A stretch of 64,000 bases of DNA from Rhodococcus sp. ARC_M6 (GTDB taxonomy: Bacteria > Actinomycetota > Actinomycetes > Mycobacteriales > Mycobacteriaceae), in NCBI RefSeq assembly GCF_022810305.1, contig NZ_JALGQH010000003.1:1-64000 (forward strand), written 5' to 3'. This document shows positions 10,626 to 19,625 of the stretch, piece after piece. Positions within the stretch are counted from its first letter, which is position 1. Each line of letters opens with the position of its first letter. The position numbers were made by a program, and so were the translations under genes. The notes under the pieces were generated by a model. It did no database searches and was not told where the DNA came from. It saw only the letters and a program-made list of their open reading frames with translations.

Positions 10626-11576
10626 TGCCTCAGCATAGGCGGAGCCTTTGTAGCCGGCCGCGGTTTCTGCGGCCCGCGTGGCAAGTTCGTCCCGGATCAG
10701 CCGTGGGGCGAGGACGACGACGCCCGGTCCGACGGCCCACAGTGCGCGGACGGCGTGGGAGTCTTCTGCGAATTCCAACTCGGCACGTGACCAGCCGTCA
10801 GGCCCGTCATCGCGGTTGTGGATGCGGAGTGACTTGCCGGATAGTGCTTCCCAGACGTCGTCGTGGACCATGCAGTGAACGGTGACGTTAGGTAGTGAAT
10901 TTCGAAAGGACTTCCAGTGCAACAGGAATGACGCTTCCAGATCGACCGTCGGGGGCCGGTTGGCAGTCGCGGCGAGAACCGTCAACTCCGCGATTCGGGA
11001 GACTCGATAGGTCCGTTCGGTACCTTCACGCTGGGCCAGCAGGTACCAGTGGGTGCCCGCGTAGACGAGACCGATCGGATCGAGTATTCGTTCGGCAGTG
11101 TCGCCATTGCGATTGCCGTAAAGCACCTGCACTCGCCATCCGTCGATCACCGCCCGCTGCAATTCGACGAGGTGAGGTTCGGGTGGGGTCGGCCAGGCGA
11201 ATCCGTCAGGGCGGAAGAGGATCCGCTGTGATGCTCGGGTGGCTTCCGCGCGGTGCGATTCAGGTAGTGCAGCGGTGACCTTGCGCATTGCGCTCGCGAA
11301 ATTCGGGGAGGCTACGCGGCCGTCGCCGGAGGAGAGAAGCGCCTTGGCTTCCTCGAGAGTGAGACCGGTCAGGTCTGTGCGATATCCGGGAATCAAACTG
11401 ATGCCACCGCCACGTCCCCGGTCGGTGTAGACGGGGACCCCGGATGTGGACAGCGCTTCGATATCGCGGAGCACGGTTCGTTTGGACACCTCCAGTTCCG
11501 TCGCGATCTCCGCGGCGGTCAACCGATTGCGATGTTGCAGAAGCATGAGGATGGATAGAAGTCGGTCGGCGCGCAT
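8931..11576 (-). CDS. in-frame WYL-type regulator / dihydroxy-acid dehydratase read-through ORF
   Basis: A single open frame of 881 residues encodes two proteins that are normally separate. Residues 1-317 are a YafY-type regulator with an HTH ([20 protein letters not shown]) and a WYL ligand domain ([20 protein letters not shown]). Residues 318-881 are IlvD. The regulator's natural end appears to be near [10 protein letters not shown], after which the frame runs without a stop into the ilvD ATG at 10625. In another frame a TGA sits 8 bases before that ATG, as expected for a normal regulator stop. So either the regulator lost its stop by a small indel (natural or sequencing error) or this is a true fusion. 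The regulator diverges from the TIGR03086 gene. Confidence 0.6.
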   Translation of the reverse strand: MRADRLLSILMLLQHRNRLTAAEIATELEVSKRTVLRDIEALSTSGVPVYTDRGRGGGISLIPGYRTDLTGLTLEEAKALLSSGDGRVASPNFASAMRKVTAALPESHRAEATRASQRILFRPDGFAWPTPPEPHLVELQRAVIDGWRVQVLYGNRNGDTAERILDPIGLVYAGTHWYLLAQREGTERTYRVSRIAELTVLAATANRPPTVDLEASFLLHWKSFRNSLPNVTVHCMVHDDVWEALSGKSLRIHNRDDGPDGWSRAELEFAEDSHAVRALWAVGPGVVVLAPRLIRDELATRAAETAAGYKGSAYAEAMTEPDIKPRSRDVTDGLEKTAARGMLRAVGMGDDDWVKSQIGVASSWNEITPCNLSLDRLAKAVKEGVREGGGFPLEFGTISVSDGISMGHEGMHFSLVSREVIADSVETVMQAERLDGSVLLAGCDKSLPGMLMAAARLDLASVFLYAGSTLPGVAKLSDGSEREVTVIDAFEAVGACSRGLMSRADVDIIERAICPGEGACGGMYTANTMASAAEAMGMSLPGSASPPAPDRRRDGFARESGKAVVELLRRGITTRDILTKEAFENAIAVVMAFGGSTNAVLHLLAIAHEAYVPLTLDDFARVGAKVPHLADVKPFGRHVMTDVDRIGGVPVIMKALLDAGLLHGDCMTVTGRTIAENLADITPPDPDGKVLRAMSEPIHPTGGITILKGSLAPGGAVVKSAGFESDIFTGTARVFERERAAMDALEDGTITSGDVVVIRYEGPKGGPGMREMLAITGAIKGAGLGKDVLLLTDGRFSGGTTGLCVGHVAPEAVDGGPIAFVRDGDQIRLDVSTGLLELLVDDSELAARKQGWEPLPPRYTRGVLAKYTKLVGSASGGAVCG

Positions 11577-11610
11577 GTTGGGAAATCTTGCCAGCAGAAC
11601 ATGACAGAAG

Positions 11611-12276
11611 ATGACATCTTTGGCCGGTTTACTCGACTTCAGTGCCGATCACATCCGGCGGCACCGACGAGAGGATTCAGTCATTTCCATCATCACCGCT
11701 CCCGAGTTGATCGATCCGCGCCCCATCTACCTCGGCGCGACGGCCTGGGTGGCAACCTTGCTCCGGACAGTCCGCGCAGATCAGCTCACCTTGCCCACTC
11801 CATGCGACGAGTTTGACGTGCTGACATTGTCGGCGCACCTGATCGGTACCGTCGGCCGGATCATCGCCATTGCGGAGCTGGGGAGCCCCGATTCCGTATC
11901 GCCGATCGCTTCCGAGCACGATGCGGATACCTTTGCGCGGCTCGCCGAGCATGCCCAGCGCGTTTGGGCTGACGACGCCCTGCTGGACCAACCCGTCAAA
12001 GCTCCGTGGGGCGAGTCTTCGGGCCGCTTTGCGCTGTGGGGCTATACGAACGAAGTCCTCGTGCATGGCTGGGACCTCGCCGTAGCGATCGGTCAGCCCG
12101 CCGAGGCGGACCCGACGTTGGTCGAGTCGACGGCTGAAGTGGTGCGCCAGCTCATTCCTCCGGCCTCCCGCGTGCCCGGGGTGCCATTCTCTGCGGTCGT
12201 GGAGCCTCGCGCCGAGGCCGGCCTTACGGAACGTCTCGCCAATTGGTCAGGGCGATCCTCGCGCGCCTGGGTCTGA
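11611..12276 (+). CDS. TIGR03086-type metal-binding (DinB/MDMPI-fold) protein
   Basis: The 221-residue protein has the four-helix DinB-like fold of mycothiol-dependent maleylpyruvate isomerase N-termini. [18 protein letters not shown] carries the first His, and [15 protein letters not shown] the conserved HxWD end. Known relatives use mycothiol for isomerisation or thiol transfer; the substrate here is unknown. The start is uncertain: the first ~25 residues are atypical and the Shine-Dalgarno is poor. It diverges from the WYL regulator, a common pairing, and is probably its target. Confidence 0.75.
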   Translation: MTSLAGLLDFSADHIRRHRREDSVISIITAPELIDPRPIYLGATAWVATLLRTVRADQLTLPTPCDEFDVLTLSAHLIGTVGRIIAIAELGSPDSVSPIASEHDADTFARLAEHAQRVWADDALLDQPVKAPWGESSGRFALWGYTNEVLVHGWDLAVAIGQPAEADPTLVESTAEVVRQLIPPASRVPGVPFSAVVEPRAEAGLTERLANWSGRSSRAWV

Positions 12277-12278
12277 AG

Positions 12279-12336
12279 GCTCCGCCTGTGTGTACTTCTG
12301 GTAGTTGGCGCTACCAAAAGGCGCACAGGCGAAGCC
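12279..12336. repeat. dispersed hairpin element, copy 1
   Basis: A long imperfect inverted repeat lies just after the TIGR03086 stop codon. Its arms run GGCTCCGCCTGTG to CTGGTAG, and CTACCAAAAG to GGCGAAGCC. The right arm shares CTACCAAAAGGCGCACAGG with the hairpin at 42722-42769, allowing one extra A there. It probably acts as a terminator; the sequence conservation suggests a dispersed repeat family. Confidence 0.65.
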
Positions 12337-12394
12337 TGGGTGAACATCACGAAACTCTCTTGTACGGCCGTCCAATTGCCGGTTCACTCCTAGC

Positions 12395-14074
12395 GTGCAT
12401 CCGAATGCCTTTGAACGAATAACCAGACGTGGACTCCTGCAGAGTTCGGCCGTACTTGCCGGTGCGGCAACCCTTGGTGTGGTCGGAGCGAACCGCGCTG
12501 GTGCCGAGGTGGCCGCGAGTTTTTCGCACGGCGTTGCCTCCGGAGATCCGTTGCCGCACTCCGTGATCATTTGGACGCGCGTCACGCCGGTTGCGGCGGC
12601 GACACCGGGTTCCGGAGTCGGACCGGCTGTGACGTTGAACTGGCAGGTTGCAACCGACGAAGGCTTTGCAAACGTCGCAGCGTCGGGAAGTATTGTCGCT
12701 TCGGTTAATTCCGATCACACTGCCAAAATTGATGTCACCGGACTCGATTCGTCTACCGCGTACTGGTACCGATTTACAGCAGGCTCGGCAGTCTCGCCGG
12801 TGGGTCGTACCCGTACTGCACCGTCGAATTCTGCGGACCTCGAGCGCCTACGCTTCGGAGTGGTGTCCTGCTCCAACTGGGAGGCAGGCTATTTCAGTGC
12901 CTACCGCCACCTCGGACTCCGCGATGACCTCGACGCGATCATCCACCTCGGTGACTACATCTACGAGTACGGCCAGGGGGAGTACGGCGCCAAGGACGGT
13001 TCGGTGCGGTTGCATGAGCCCGCGCACGAGATCATCTCACTGGCCGACTATCAAATCAGGCACGCGCAGTATAAGACTGATCCTGACCTCGCTGCCCTGC
13101 ACCGGAAGTTGCCGTTCATCACCACCTGGGATGATCACGAATCGGCCGACAATGCGTACAACGGTGGAGCTGAAAACCACACCCCCGGAGCCGAAGGCGA
13201 TTGGGCTGATCGAAAGGCCAACTCGGCCAAGGCCTATTTCGAGTGGATGCCGGTCCGGCCGTCGGGCAGTGGCTCGGCAACACAACTCTATCGCCGGTTC
13301 CGTTTCGGTAATCTTGCCGAAATCTCGATGCTCGACCTGCGCACCTACCGCGACGAGCAGCCCACGATGCGTCAGGTAGACGATCCGACGCGCAGCATAA
13401 CCGGACGCGCACAAATGGATTGGCTCACCAACGGGATTGTCAGCTCGCCCACCCAGTGGAAGATCGTCGGAAATCCGGTGATGATCACTCCGTGTGTGTT
13501 TCCGCCTCTGGAGCCGGCGACCACTGCGGCGATCACCGAGTTGGTCGGAATCCCGCAGGGCGGATACCCGTACAACACCGATCAGTGGGACGGTTACACC
13601 GCTGACCGGGCAAGGCTCTTCGATGCCATCACCTCGAACAACATCGACAACACGGTTTTCATCACGGGTGACATCCACACGTCCTGGGCGTGCGATCTGC
13701 CGACCAACGCCGCGAACTATCCCGGCGGCCCGACCGTCGGCGCGGAGTTCGTGGTCCCTTCGGTGACGTCTCCCAACATCGACGACTCGCTGAAAGTGCC
13801 GCCGCGCACGGTATCCGTTGCCGCAGAAGAAGCATTCAAGGTGGTCAATCGGCACGTTCGATACGTCGAGTTGGACTCACACGGCTACGGGGTATTCGAG
13901 ATCTCGCGCGGCAGTACCCAGATGGACTGGCACTACGTCGACAGTCTCACCGATCCTCAGAGCAACGCGCACTATGCGGCCGGCTACAGGCTACCGGCCG
14001 GAGCCGGTGCCAGAGTTTCACATTCGTCGATTCCGCTTGATCCAGCTTCGTACCGACCAGGAGTATCTCAGTGA
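12395..14074 (+). CDS. phoD: PhoD-type alkaline phosphatase/phosphodiesterase, Tat-exported
   Basis: The 559-residue protein releases phosphate from phosphodiesters or monoesters outside the membrane, using Fe/Ca in the Bacillus prototype. A Tat signal is visible at the N-terminus (TRRGLLQSSAVLAGAATLG). A PhoD N-domain follows (FSHGVASGDPLPHSVIIWTR), then the metallophosphatase core with FGVVSCSN, HLGDYIYEYG, WDDHESADN and FITGDIHTSW. The GTG at 12395 is the first start in frame; the nearby ATG at 12405 is out of frame. The next gene overlaps it by 4 bases, so the two exported phosphatases are made together, perhaps under phosphate limitation, though no PHO box was identified. Confidence 0.92.
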   Translation: MHPNAFERITRRGLLQSSAVLAGAATLGVVGANRAGAEVAASFSHGVASGDPLPHSVIIWTRVTPVAAATPGSGVGPAVTLNWQVATDEGFANVAASGSIVASVNSDHTAKIDVTGLDSSTAYWYRFTAGSAVSPVGRTRTAPSNSADLERLRFGVVSCSNWEAGYFSAYRHLGLRDDLDAIIHLGDYIYEYGQGEYGAKDGSVRLHEPAHEIISLADYQIRHAQYKTDPDLAALHRKLPFITTWDDHESADNAYNGGAENHTPGAEGDWADRKANSAKAYFEWMPVRPSGSGSATQLYRRFRFGNLAEISMLDLRTYRDEQPTMRQVDDPTRSITGRAQMDWLTNGIVSSPTQWKIVGNPVMITPCVFPPLEPATTAAITELVGIPQGGYPYNTDQWDGYTADRARLFDAITSNNIDNTVFITGDIHTSWACDLPTNAANYPGGPTVGAEFVVPSVTSPNIDDSLKVPPRTVSVAAEEAFKVVNRHVRYVELDSHGYGVFEISRGSTQMDWHYVDSLTDPQSNAHYAAGYRLPAGAGARVSHSSIPLDPASYRPGVSQ

Positions 14075-15345
14075 GTTCGGACGTTTCACGTCGTCAGGTT
14101 CTGATCGGCGGAAGTATTGCTGCGGGAACAGCTTTGCTCGGTTCTCCGGCATTTGCCGGTGTGCCGACAAACAAGGGTATTCCTGACGTCGACGTGTACG
14201 TCATGGTTGTCGACGGTATGCGCCCCGACGAGTTGCGCGCCGACCTCACTCCCATGCTCACGGGTCTGGCTGCTGGTGGCGTTCACTACCCGAATGCCAG
14301 CGCGATCAACATCGCCGAGACGCTCCCTAATCACACGGCGATGATGACCGGCGTCTACCCCGCTCGTTCGGGGGTGCCGGCCAATTCCGTCTACGACCCT
14401 GCCGTCGGCAAGGCCCGTGATCTTGATCGTGCATCTGATCTGCAGACGTCGACCGTCCTCGAACGGGCACGTACCGAACTCGGATTGACCACTGCGAGTG
14501 TGTTGTCCAAGCATTACCTGCACGGACTGTTCGGCGATCGTGCGTCCGTCGTGTGGGATCCGCAGCCGCTGCTTCCCGGCACGGCGCACGCTCCGGACAA
14601 CTTCACAATTGATGCCCTGATCCGTATCGTCGGCGAGAGCTCGCCGCGATTGTCGTTCACCAACCTCGGTGACGTCGATCGCGTTGGACACCTTGATCTT
14701 TCGGGACCTTCTATTCGGATCGCTCGCGCGGCCGCGTTGCAGAACACCGACAATCAGGTACGACGCTTTGTCGATTTCCTCCACGCCACCCGTCGCTGGA
14801 ACCGCAGCATCGTCATGGTGTTGGCCGATCATTCCATGGACTGGTCGGAGCCGACGCGGCTTGTCGGGCTGGATCGTCCGCTCAATGCGGATCCGTTGTT
14901 GGCCGGGAAGATTCGGATCGCACAGAACGGCGGCGCAGATCTGATTTACTTCGTGGGGCCGGATGAGGACCGAAGCGAGGCCAGCGCGCGCATTCAGAAG
15001 ATCGTCGCTTCAGTTGCTGGTGTCGAATCAAGCCATCTGCCGGCCGAATTCAACCTCGGCGCCAATGCGGGTGACGTGGTCGCATTCTGCTCGCAGGGTT
15101 GGCGGTTCAGCGATCCGACGCCACTGTCCAATCCGATCCCCGGAAACCACGGGCACTCCGTGACCTTGCCCATCCCGTTCTTCCTCAGCGGCGGGCATCC
15201 CGCACTCGACGGTGGACGAGCTGTGGCTGAGCCGGCGCGCACCATCGACGTGGCCCCGACAGTTGCTGCGTTGTTGGGACTGGGTGCACCGGTCGGTGGT
15301 TGGGACGGAGTCGCCCGCACGGCCGGGGTTGCCCTGCCGGCTTAG
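14071..15345 (+). CDS. exported alkaline-phosphatase-superfamily phosphodiesterase (NPP-like)
   Basis: The 424-residue protein has a Tat signal (SRRQVLIGGSIAAGTALLG) and the alkaline phosphatase superfamily core. The N-terminal VVDGMRPDE gives a metal Asp, ETLPNHTAMMTGVYPARSG gives the nucleophile Thr within a nucleotide pyrophosphatase/phosphodiesterase pattern, and later VMVLADHSMDWS and NHGHSVTLPIPF supply metal ligands. It likely cleaves nucleotide or phospholipid phosphodiesters. The GTG start overlaps the phoD stop. Exact substrate is unknown. Confidence 0.85.
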   Translation: MSSDVSRRQVLIGGSIAAGTALLGSPAFAGVPTNKGIPDVDVYVMVVDGMRPDELRADLTPMLTGLAAGGVHYPNASAINIAETLPNHTAMMTGVYPARSGVPANSVYDPAVGKARDLDRASDLQTSTVLERARTELGLTTASVLSKHYLHGLFGDRASVVWDPQPLLPGTAHAPDNFTIDALIRIVGESSPRLSFTNLGDVDRVGHLDLSGPSIRIARAAALQNTDNQVRRFVDFLHATRRWNRSIVMVLADHSMDWSEPTRLVGLDRPLNADPLLAGKIRIAQNGGADLIYFVGPDEDRSEASARIQKIVASVAGVESSHLPAEFNLGANAGDVVAFCSQGWRFSDPTPLSNPIPGNHGHSVTLPIPFFLSGGHPALDGGRAVAEPARTIDVAPTVAALLGLGAPVGGWDGVARTAGVALPA

Positions 15346-15464
15346 TGGCGTGGTGGATGACCCGCTGGGCGGGAGACTTGGTTCTCATCGGTGGTCGGGC
15401 GACTTATCGTAGCGACACACGATGTGCCGGGCGGCGGGCATCGGCGACGATCAGGAGACCGGCC

Positions 15465-16391
15465 ATGACACTGCTTCCAGAAGTAACCGAAATGCTTGCT
15501 GTCCTGGAAGCAGGTTTCCCTGATGTGTCGAGTGTTCCGCCGGTTGAATTACGGGCGTTGATTCGTGGCCGTCGTGCACCACTGCAACGACTTCCGGATA
15601 TGCGTGAGGTCCACGACCTCACGATAGAGGGTCCGGGTGGCGATCTGTCGCTGCGAGTCTTCCGGCCGCACGGTGGTGACGATCCTAGGCCTGTGGTGGT
15701 ATTCGCCCACGGCGGCGGGTTTGTGTTCTGCGACCTCGACAGTCACGACGAATTCTGCCGGTCGATGGCGGAAGGCGTTGGCGCCGTTGTAGTTTCCGTC
15801 GAATATCGACTGGCTCCGGAACATCAAGCTCCGGCAGCCCACGACGACGTGTATGCAGCTTTGGAGTGGACCGCGAAGAATGCGGGCGAGTTCGGCGGAG
15901 ATCCGACGAGAATTGCCCTGGCCGGAGATAGTGCCGGTGGAAACCTGGCCGCAACGGTATCCATAGCCGCCCGGGATCGAGGAGGCCCGGATGTGGTTGC
16001 GCAGGTTCTCATCTACCCGGTGATCGATGATGATTTCGACACGCAGTCGTATCGGCTGTACGGCTCGGGCTACTACAACACCGCCTCGGCAATGAAGTGG
16101 TACTGGCAGCAGTACGCCCCCGGCGGCACTGATGACGTTCGTTTGGTTCCGACACGAGCGGAATCACTGGTAGGCCTGCCGTCCGCGGTGGTTGTCACCG
16201 CAGAGTTGGATCCGCCCTGCTCGTCGGGTGATACGTATGCGCAGATGCTCGGTGCGGCGGGTGTACCCGTCCGGCATCGCCGATTCGACGGGCTCTTCCA
16301 CGGATTCCTGACTATTCCCTCACTCTCGTTCACTGAGCCTGCTCGACGAGAGGTCTGGGACATGATGCGAGCCGCGCTCGACGTGGGATAA
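15465..16391 (+). CDS. alpha/beta hydrolase of the hormone-sensitive-lipase family (esterase)
   Basis: The 308-residue protein is an HSL-type carboxylesterase. The oxyanion-hole motif HGGGFVFCD and the nucleophile elbow GDSAGGN (Ser near residue 156) are plain. The acid comes from AELDPPCSSGD and the His from GLFHGFLT. It lacks a signal peptide and should be cytosolic. The ATG at 15465 follows CAGGAG; the frame continues upstream to 15300 but that stretch is non-coding in character. A 12-bp perfect hairpin follows the gene. It probably cleaves short acyl esters. Confidence 0.9.
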   Translation: MTLLPEVTEMLAVLEAGFPDVSSVPPVELRALIRGRRAPLQRLPDMREVHDLTIEGPGGDLSLRVFRPHGGDDPRPVVVFAHGGGFVFCDLDSHDEFCRSMAEGVGAVVVSVEYRLAPEHQAPAAHDDVYAALEWTAKNAGEFGGDPTRIALAGDSAGGNLAATVSIAARDRGGPDVVAQVLIYPVIDDDFDTQSYRLYGSGYYNTASAMKWYWQQYAPGGTDDVRLVPTRAESLVGLPSAVVVTAELDPPCSSGDTYAQMLGAAGVPVRHRRFDGLFHGFLTIPSLSFTEPARREVWDMMRAALDVG

Positions 16392-16403
16392 CGGCCATTC
16401 GCG

Positions 16404-16434
16404 ACCCGGAATCGATAGTCAGTCGATTCCGGGT
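16404..16434. terminator. perfect 12-bp hairpin between convergent genes
   Basis: ACCCGGAATCGA pairs exactly with TCGATTCCGGGT around a 7-base loop. It lies 12 bases after the esterase stop and 31 bases before the end of the convergent gene, so it can serve both strands. The T tract is short. Confidence 0.75.
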
Positions 16435-16465
16435 TTCGGGCTTGTGGAACCTTGTGGTGAATTCT

Positions 16466-17116
16466 CTAGCTGCCGAGCAAGATTGGTGTATCGAGTGCAC
16501 AGAAGGTGTGGCAGACCCGATCACGAATGATGACCTCGGTGCATTCCGGATCGAACCAACGGTCCACGACGCCCCAATGAATCGGATGATCGAGGTACTG
16601 TCCCGATAACGATTCGTGGTCAGTGAATTCTTGCTCCCACACGTGTGTCCACTGCGTCGGACCAATCGACGCACTGACACGGCTGAGCCGCCACGCTCCG
16701 ATCGACGACACGAGTGCAGGCATCCGAAGTAGATCGCGTTCGAAGTGCTCGATGGCTGTCAGCGGAGTGCCGGGCGTGACGCGGACGAGTAGTGCCCGGT
16801 AGATGCCGGTTCGGGTATCGATAGTCGATCGCCCGCTGGTTCCGTTCTGGTACTCGACACCATGAAAACCTGCGACGGCCGGGTGGTCGAGGCTTCCGTC
16901 GAATGCAGTACCGGCGCGCTGCCACGAAGATTCGTCGGTGAACTCTGCGTGGACTATCAGATCTCCGCCGTTGATTACTCCCGGCAGTGTTTCGGAAACG
17001 ATGTGTCGTGCAGCGCCGCACGATTCGGCGGCTGACGTGACGGCGATGACGGCGGCGGCCCACTCGTCGGGTGCGCAGCCCTCGGCAGCCTGGACGATCC
17101 GTATGACGCTATACAT
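16466..17116 (-). CDS. hypothetical protein, two Dabb/EthD-like halves
   Basis: The 216-residue protein appears to contain two ferredoxin-like alpha/beta-barrel halves of about 100 residues. Each begins with a short beta strand (MYSVIRIVQ; IYRALLVRV) and contains an 'ExF.D..S' type segment (AEFTDESSWQ; QEFTDHESLSGQ) followed by HP..(LDHPAV; LDHPIH). That internal similarity is what stress-responsive Dabb domains show; some relatives cyclise or oxygenate polyketide/aromatic substrates. I do not recognise a characterised homologue. Its start overlaps the previous minus-strand gene by 8 bases, so the pair is coupled. Confidence 0.6.
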   Translation of the reverse strand: MYSVIRIVQAAEGCAPDEWAAAVIAVTSAAESCGAARHIVSETLPGVINGGDLIVHAEFTDESSWQRAGTAFDGSLDHPAVAGFHGVEYQNGTSGRSTIDTRTGIYRALLVRVTPGTPLTAIEHFERDLLRMPALVSSIGAWRLSRVSASIGPTQWTHVWEQEFTDHESLSGQYLDHPIHWGVVDRWFDPECTEVIIRDRVCHTFCALDTPILLGS

Positions 17117-17456
17117 TGCTCAGTCCTTCGATATCGGCGGCGTCTGCAGCCATGGTGCGACTGCGTTCCATGATCAAGGGAGCGTTGCGTTCCCACCACT
17201 GGCCGATAGTGGGATCACCTCGCCCTTGGCGTGTCATCGCCCACCAACCGGCCGTGCCCTCCACTGTCCAGGTAATCGTCACTTCGTTGGATTCGTTGTC
17301 GGTCCAGAGTGGGGGACTGACGAGAACACTTGCGAGAGTCATGCTTCGGCGCTGTGCGTCCGGCACGTACTCGGCCAGGTATGCATCGACGAACTCCTTC
17401 CCACATCCTGGTTTCGTGATGATCCGGTCGATCACGTACACCTTGTCGCCTGCCAT
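17109..17456 (-). CDS. small hypothetical protein (Dabb/NIPSNAP-like)
   Basis: This 115-residue protein starts with a beta strand (KVYVIDRIITKPG) followed by FVDAYLAEYVPDAQRR, a pattern seen in small alpha/beta-barrel proteins of the Dabb/NIPSNAP type. A Trp-rich centre (GTAGWWAMTRQGRGDPTIGQ) may line a pocket. There is no signal peptide or membrane segment. It overlaps the downstream two-half protein by 8 bases and probably forms a complex or acts in the same step. No function is assigned. Confidence 0.6.
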   Translation of the reverse strand: MAGDKVYVIDRIITKPGCGKEFVDAYLAEYVPDAQRRSMTLASVLVSPPLWTDNESNEVTITWTVEGTAGWWAMTRQGRGDPTIGQWWERNAPLIMERSRTMAADAADIEGLSNV

Positions 17457-17523
17457 ACCCGTAACCTACTGCGATCCGAATCCTGCAGAACTGGTCCGTT
17501 CCGCGCAGTGGGAGACGGGGGCA

Positions 17524-17910
17524 ATGTGCCGGTACGATTCTGTGGTGACGATCAACCGCAGTCGCAAAGCCACCTACGCGCGCCGACGCAAACGTCGGAT
17601 GGATAGCGTCGAACATGACCTCAGCAGCGAGCAGTGGTCTGCGCTCACATCAGCGTGGGACGGCTGCGCGTACTGCGGTGTGCAAGACAAACCGCTACAG
17701 CGTGATTGCGTCCTGGCGATCTCGCGCGGTGGCCGCTACACCCTCGACAATATTGCGCCGGCCTGCGCGTCGTGCAATGCCAGCAAGTGCAACAGCGAAG
17801 TCACACTCTGGTTGCGTCGCAAAGGTTATGACGAGAAAGCGTTCCTACTTCGTCATGCCGAGGTCGGCATGACGTTGCGAGCCCACTTCTCGGAGATCGA
17901 TCCGGCTTAG
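17524..17910 (+). CDS. HNH-type nuclease-fold protein with atypical active site
   Basis: The 128-residue protein has the beta-beta-alpha-metal layout of small HNH proteins: CAYCG, then RDCVLAISRGGRYTLDNIAP and ACASCNASK. The two CxxC pairs should bind structural zinc. Where most HNH proteins have Asp-His (the general base) this has Asp-Cys, so cleavage may be lost or altered; the central Asn is present. A basic N-terminus (RRRKRRMD) would favour DNA or RNA binding. GTG at 17545 is an alternative start. It overlaps the convergent TIGR03086 gene by 4 bases. Confidence 0.72.
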   Translation: MCRYDSVVTINRSRKATYARRRKRRMDSVEHDLSSEQWSALTSAWDGCAYCGVQDKPLQRDCVLAISRGGRYTLDNIAPACASCNASKCNSEVTLWLRRKGYDEKAFLLRHAEVGMTLRAHFSEIDPA

Positions 17911-18464
17911 CGGGGATCGCGGCCCGTCAGTGCAATCAGCTTGTCCTGCAACGTGGAATCATCAGGAATCTCGACTGGCTCTGCAAACAAACCGCTTTCG
18001 GCAAGCATGTCGCGCTGACCATCCAGGTCGGACCAGACGGCTTCGACGAGCGTCGGGTCCAGAGGGTCTTTTGCCCCGACGGCTCGGCCGAGATCCCAGC
18101 TGTGGATGGTGACATCGGAGGTTTGCTGGCGCAGGTACGGTTCCATGTCCACAGTGCCGTAGGACAGGTGAACTCGGGCCGAGAGGTCGGTGGATTTCCA
18201 AGCAGCAATGGCGGCTTCGGAATATTTCTGCCACTCGGTCCACAGATCGTCACCGACCGGAACGATGTCGGGCGTTGCCTCACCAACTGTGAGACCGGCC
18301 AGCAACGGAGGTACCCACTGCTGTTCTTCGATCACATGGCGAACCAGATGCTCCACATGCCAGTCGGAATCCGGCGTCGGTGCATTCCAGTCGTCGACCA
18401 AGGTGAGTCGCGAACCGAATTCACGGTGGGCTGTGAGCACGAGTTCGAGCCAATCGAAAGCCAT
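17907..18464 (-). CDS. TIGR03086-type metal-binding protein
   Basis: The 185-residue protein is of the DinB/MDMPI type: DSDWHVEHLVRHVIEEQQW carries the first His residues and TSDVTIHSWDLGRAVG the conserved HxWDL end. Such proteins bind a divalent metal and often use mycothiol. The ATG at 18464 begins MAFDWLELV. The open frame extends upstream to 19109, but that part is antisense to the aldo/keto reductase. Role unknown. Confidence 0.8.
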   Translation of the reverse strand: MAFDWLELVLTAHREFGSRLTLVDDWNAPTPDSDWHVEHLVRHVIEEQQWVPPLLAGLTVGEATPDIVPVGDDLWTEWQKYSEAAIAAWKSTDLSARVHLSYGTVDMEPYLRQQTSDVTIHSWDLGRAVGAKDPLDPTLVEAVWSDLDGQRDMLAESGLFAEPVEIPDDSTLQDKLIALTGRDPR

Positions 18465-18584
18465 CAATCGAGGGTAACCCGGCGACACCGTGCTCGACCA
18501 GAGTGGAGGCTCCTGGTGTGCGCCTGCGAATGTTCCGGGAGAGACTGTCATCAGTCGCTGTTGATTCGAACCCGAGGAGATTTC

Positions 18585-19580
18585 ATGCCCGTTTCCACCG
18601 TCACCCTGGCCGAAGGCCTCACCGTCAGCGCACAGGGGTACGGCGCGATGTCCGTGGCACCGGTGTACGGGCCGGTAGATCCGGCGGAAGCACTGGCGAC
18701 GCTTCATCACGCCGTGGATATCGGGATCACCTTCATCGACACCGCGAACATCTACGGCGAGGGTGCCAGCGAACTGGCAGTGGGCAAGCTTCTCGAAACC
18801 CGTCGGGACGAGGTGCAGTTGGCCACCAAATTCGGTTTGGTCACCAATCCCGCGACCGGTCGGCGGGGAATCAACGGTGATCCGGCGTACATGTCGCAGG
18901 CTCTCGATGCGTCCCTCGGACGGTTGGGTGTCGATCATGTCGACCTGTACTACCTGCATCGGGTTGATCCGAACGTTCCGATCGAGGACTCCGTCGGCGC
19001 GATGGCCGAGCAGGTGAAGGCCGGCAAGATCCGCCACATCGGATTGTCGGAAGCAACCGGCGACGAATTGCGTCGGGCCTACGCGGTCCATCCCATCGCC
19101 GCGATCCAATCCGAATGGAGTGTGTGGAGCCGCGATGTGGAGAACAAGGTTGTGCCCGCAGCTGCCGAACTCGGCGTGGGGTTCGTTCCGTTCTCACCGG
19201 TCGGACGAGGGTTCCTGGCCGGTTCGTTCGACGCCGATTCACTGGGCGAAAACGATCTGCGTCGACGCTTCCCCCGATACACCGATGCGGCGATGGTCGC
19301 CAACCGGAAGGTTCTCGACGTCGTGCGCGAGGTGGGCGCCGAACTTGGTGCGACGCCGGCTCAGGTATCACTCGCGTGGCTCGACGCCAAGGGCCGGCAC
19401 TACGGACTCCCGTCGGTATCCATTCCGGGCACTCGCTTCGCGAAGCGTGTCACGGAGAATGCCGGTGCTCTGGATATCGAGCTCACCGAAGATCAGATTT
19501 CGCGCCTCGACGCGCTGGCCGCGATCACCGACGGCTACCGCTCGGACGACCTCAACTGGATCTCGCAGGGGCGCGAATAG
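18585..19580 (+). CDS. aldo/keto reductase
   Basis: The 331-residue NAD(P)H-dependent oxidoreductase has the AKR tetrad: Asp and Tyr in DTANIYGEGASE, Lys in LATKFGL, His in LYYLHRVDP. The nucleotide-binding end is SIPGTRFAKRVTENAGAL. It resembles the YhdN/AKR11-13 group that reduces aldehydes or xenobiotic carbonyls. GAGGAGA 5 bases upstream fixes the ATG at 18585; the frame is open to 18102 but there it is antisense to the TIGR03086 gene. Monocistronic. Confidence 0.92.
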   Translation: MPVSTVTLAEGLTVSAQGYGAMSVAPVYGPVDPAEALATLHHAVDIGITFIDTANIYGEGASELAVGKLLETRRDEVQLATKFGLVTNPATGRRGINGDPAYMSQALDASLGRLGVDHVDLYYLHRVDPNVPIEDSVGAMAEQVKAGKIRHIGLSEATGDELRRAYAVHPIAAIQSEWSVWSRDVENKVVPAAAELGVGFVPFSPVGRGFLAGSFDADSLGENDLRRRFPRYTDAAMVANRKVLDVVREVGAELGATPAQVSLAWLDAKGRHYGLPSVSIPGTRFAKRVTENAGALDIELTEDQISRLDALAAITDGYRSDDLNWISQGRE

Positions 19581-19625
19581 TCACGTCCTGAGGCCCCCGA
19601 ACGAGAGGCGTAGCATTACATCCCG

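Noticed and set aside
18465..19109. N-terminal extension of the TIGR03086 protein to 400 residues
   Set aside because: It is antisense to the aldo/keto reductase and contains no protein-like pattern.
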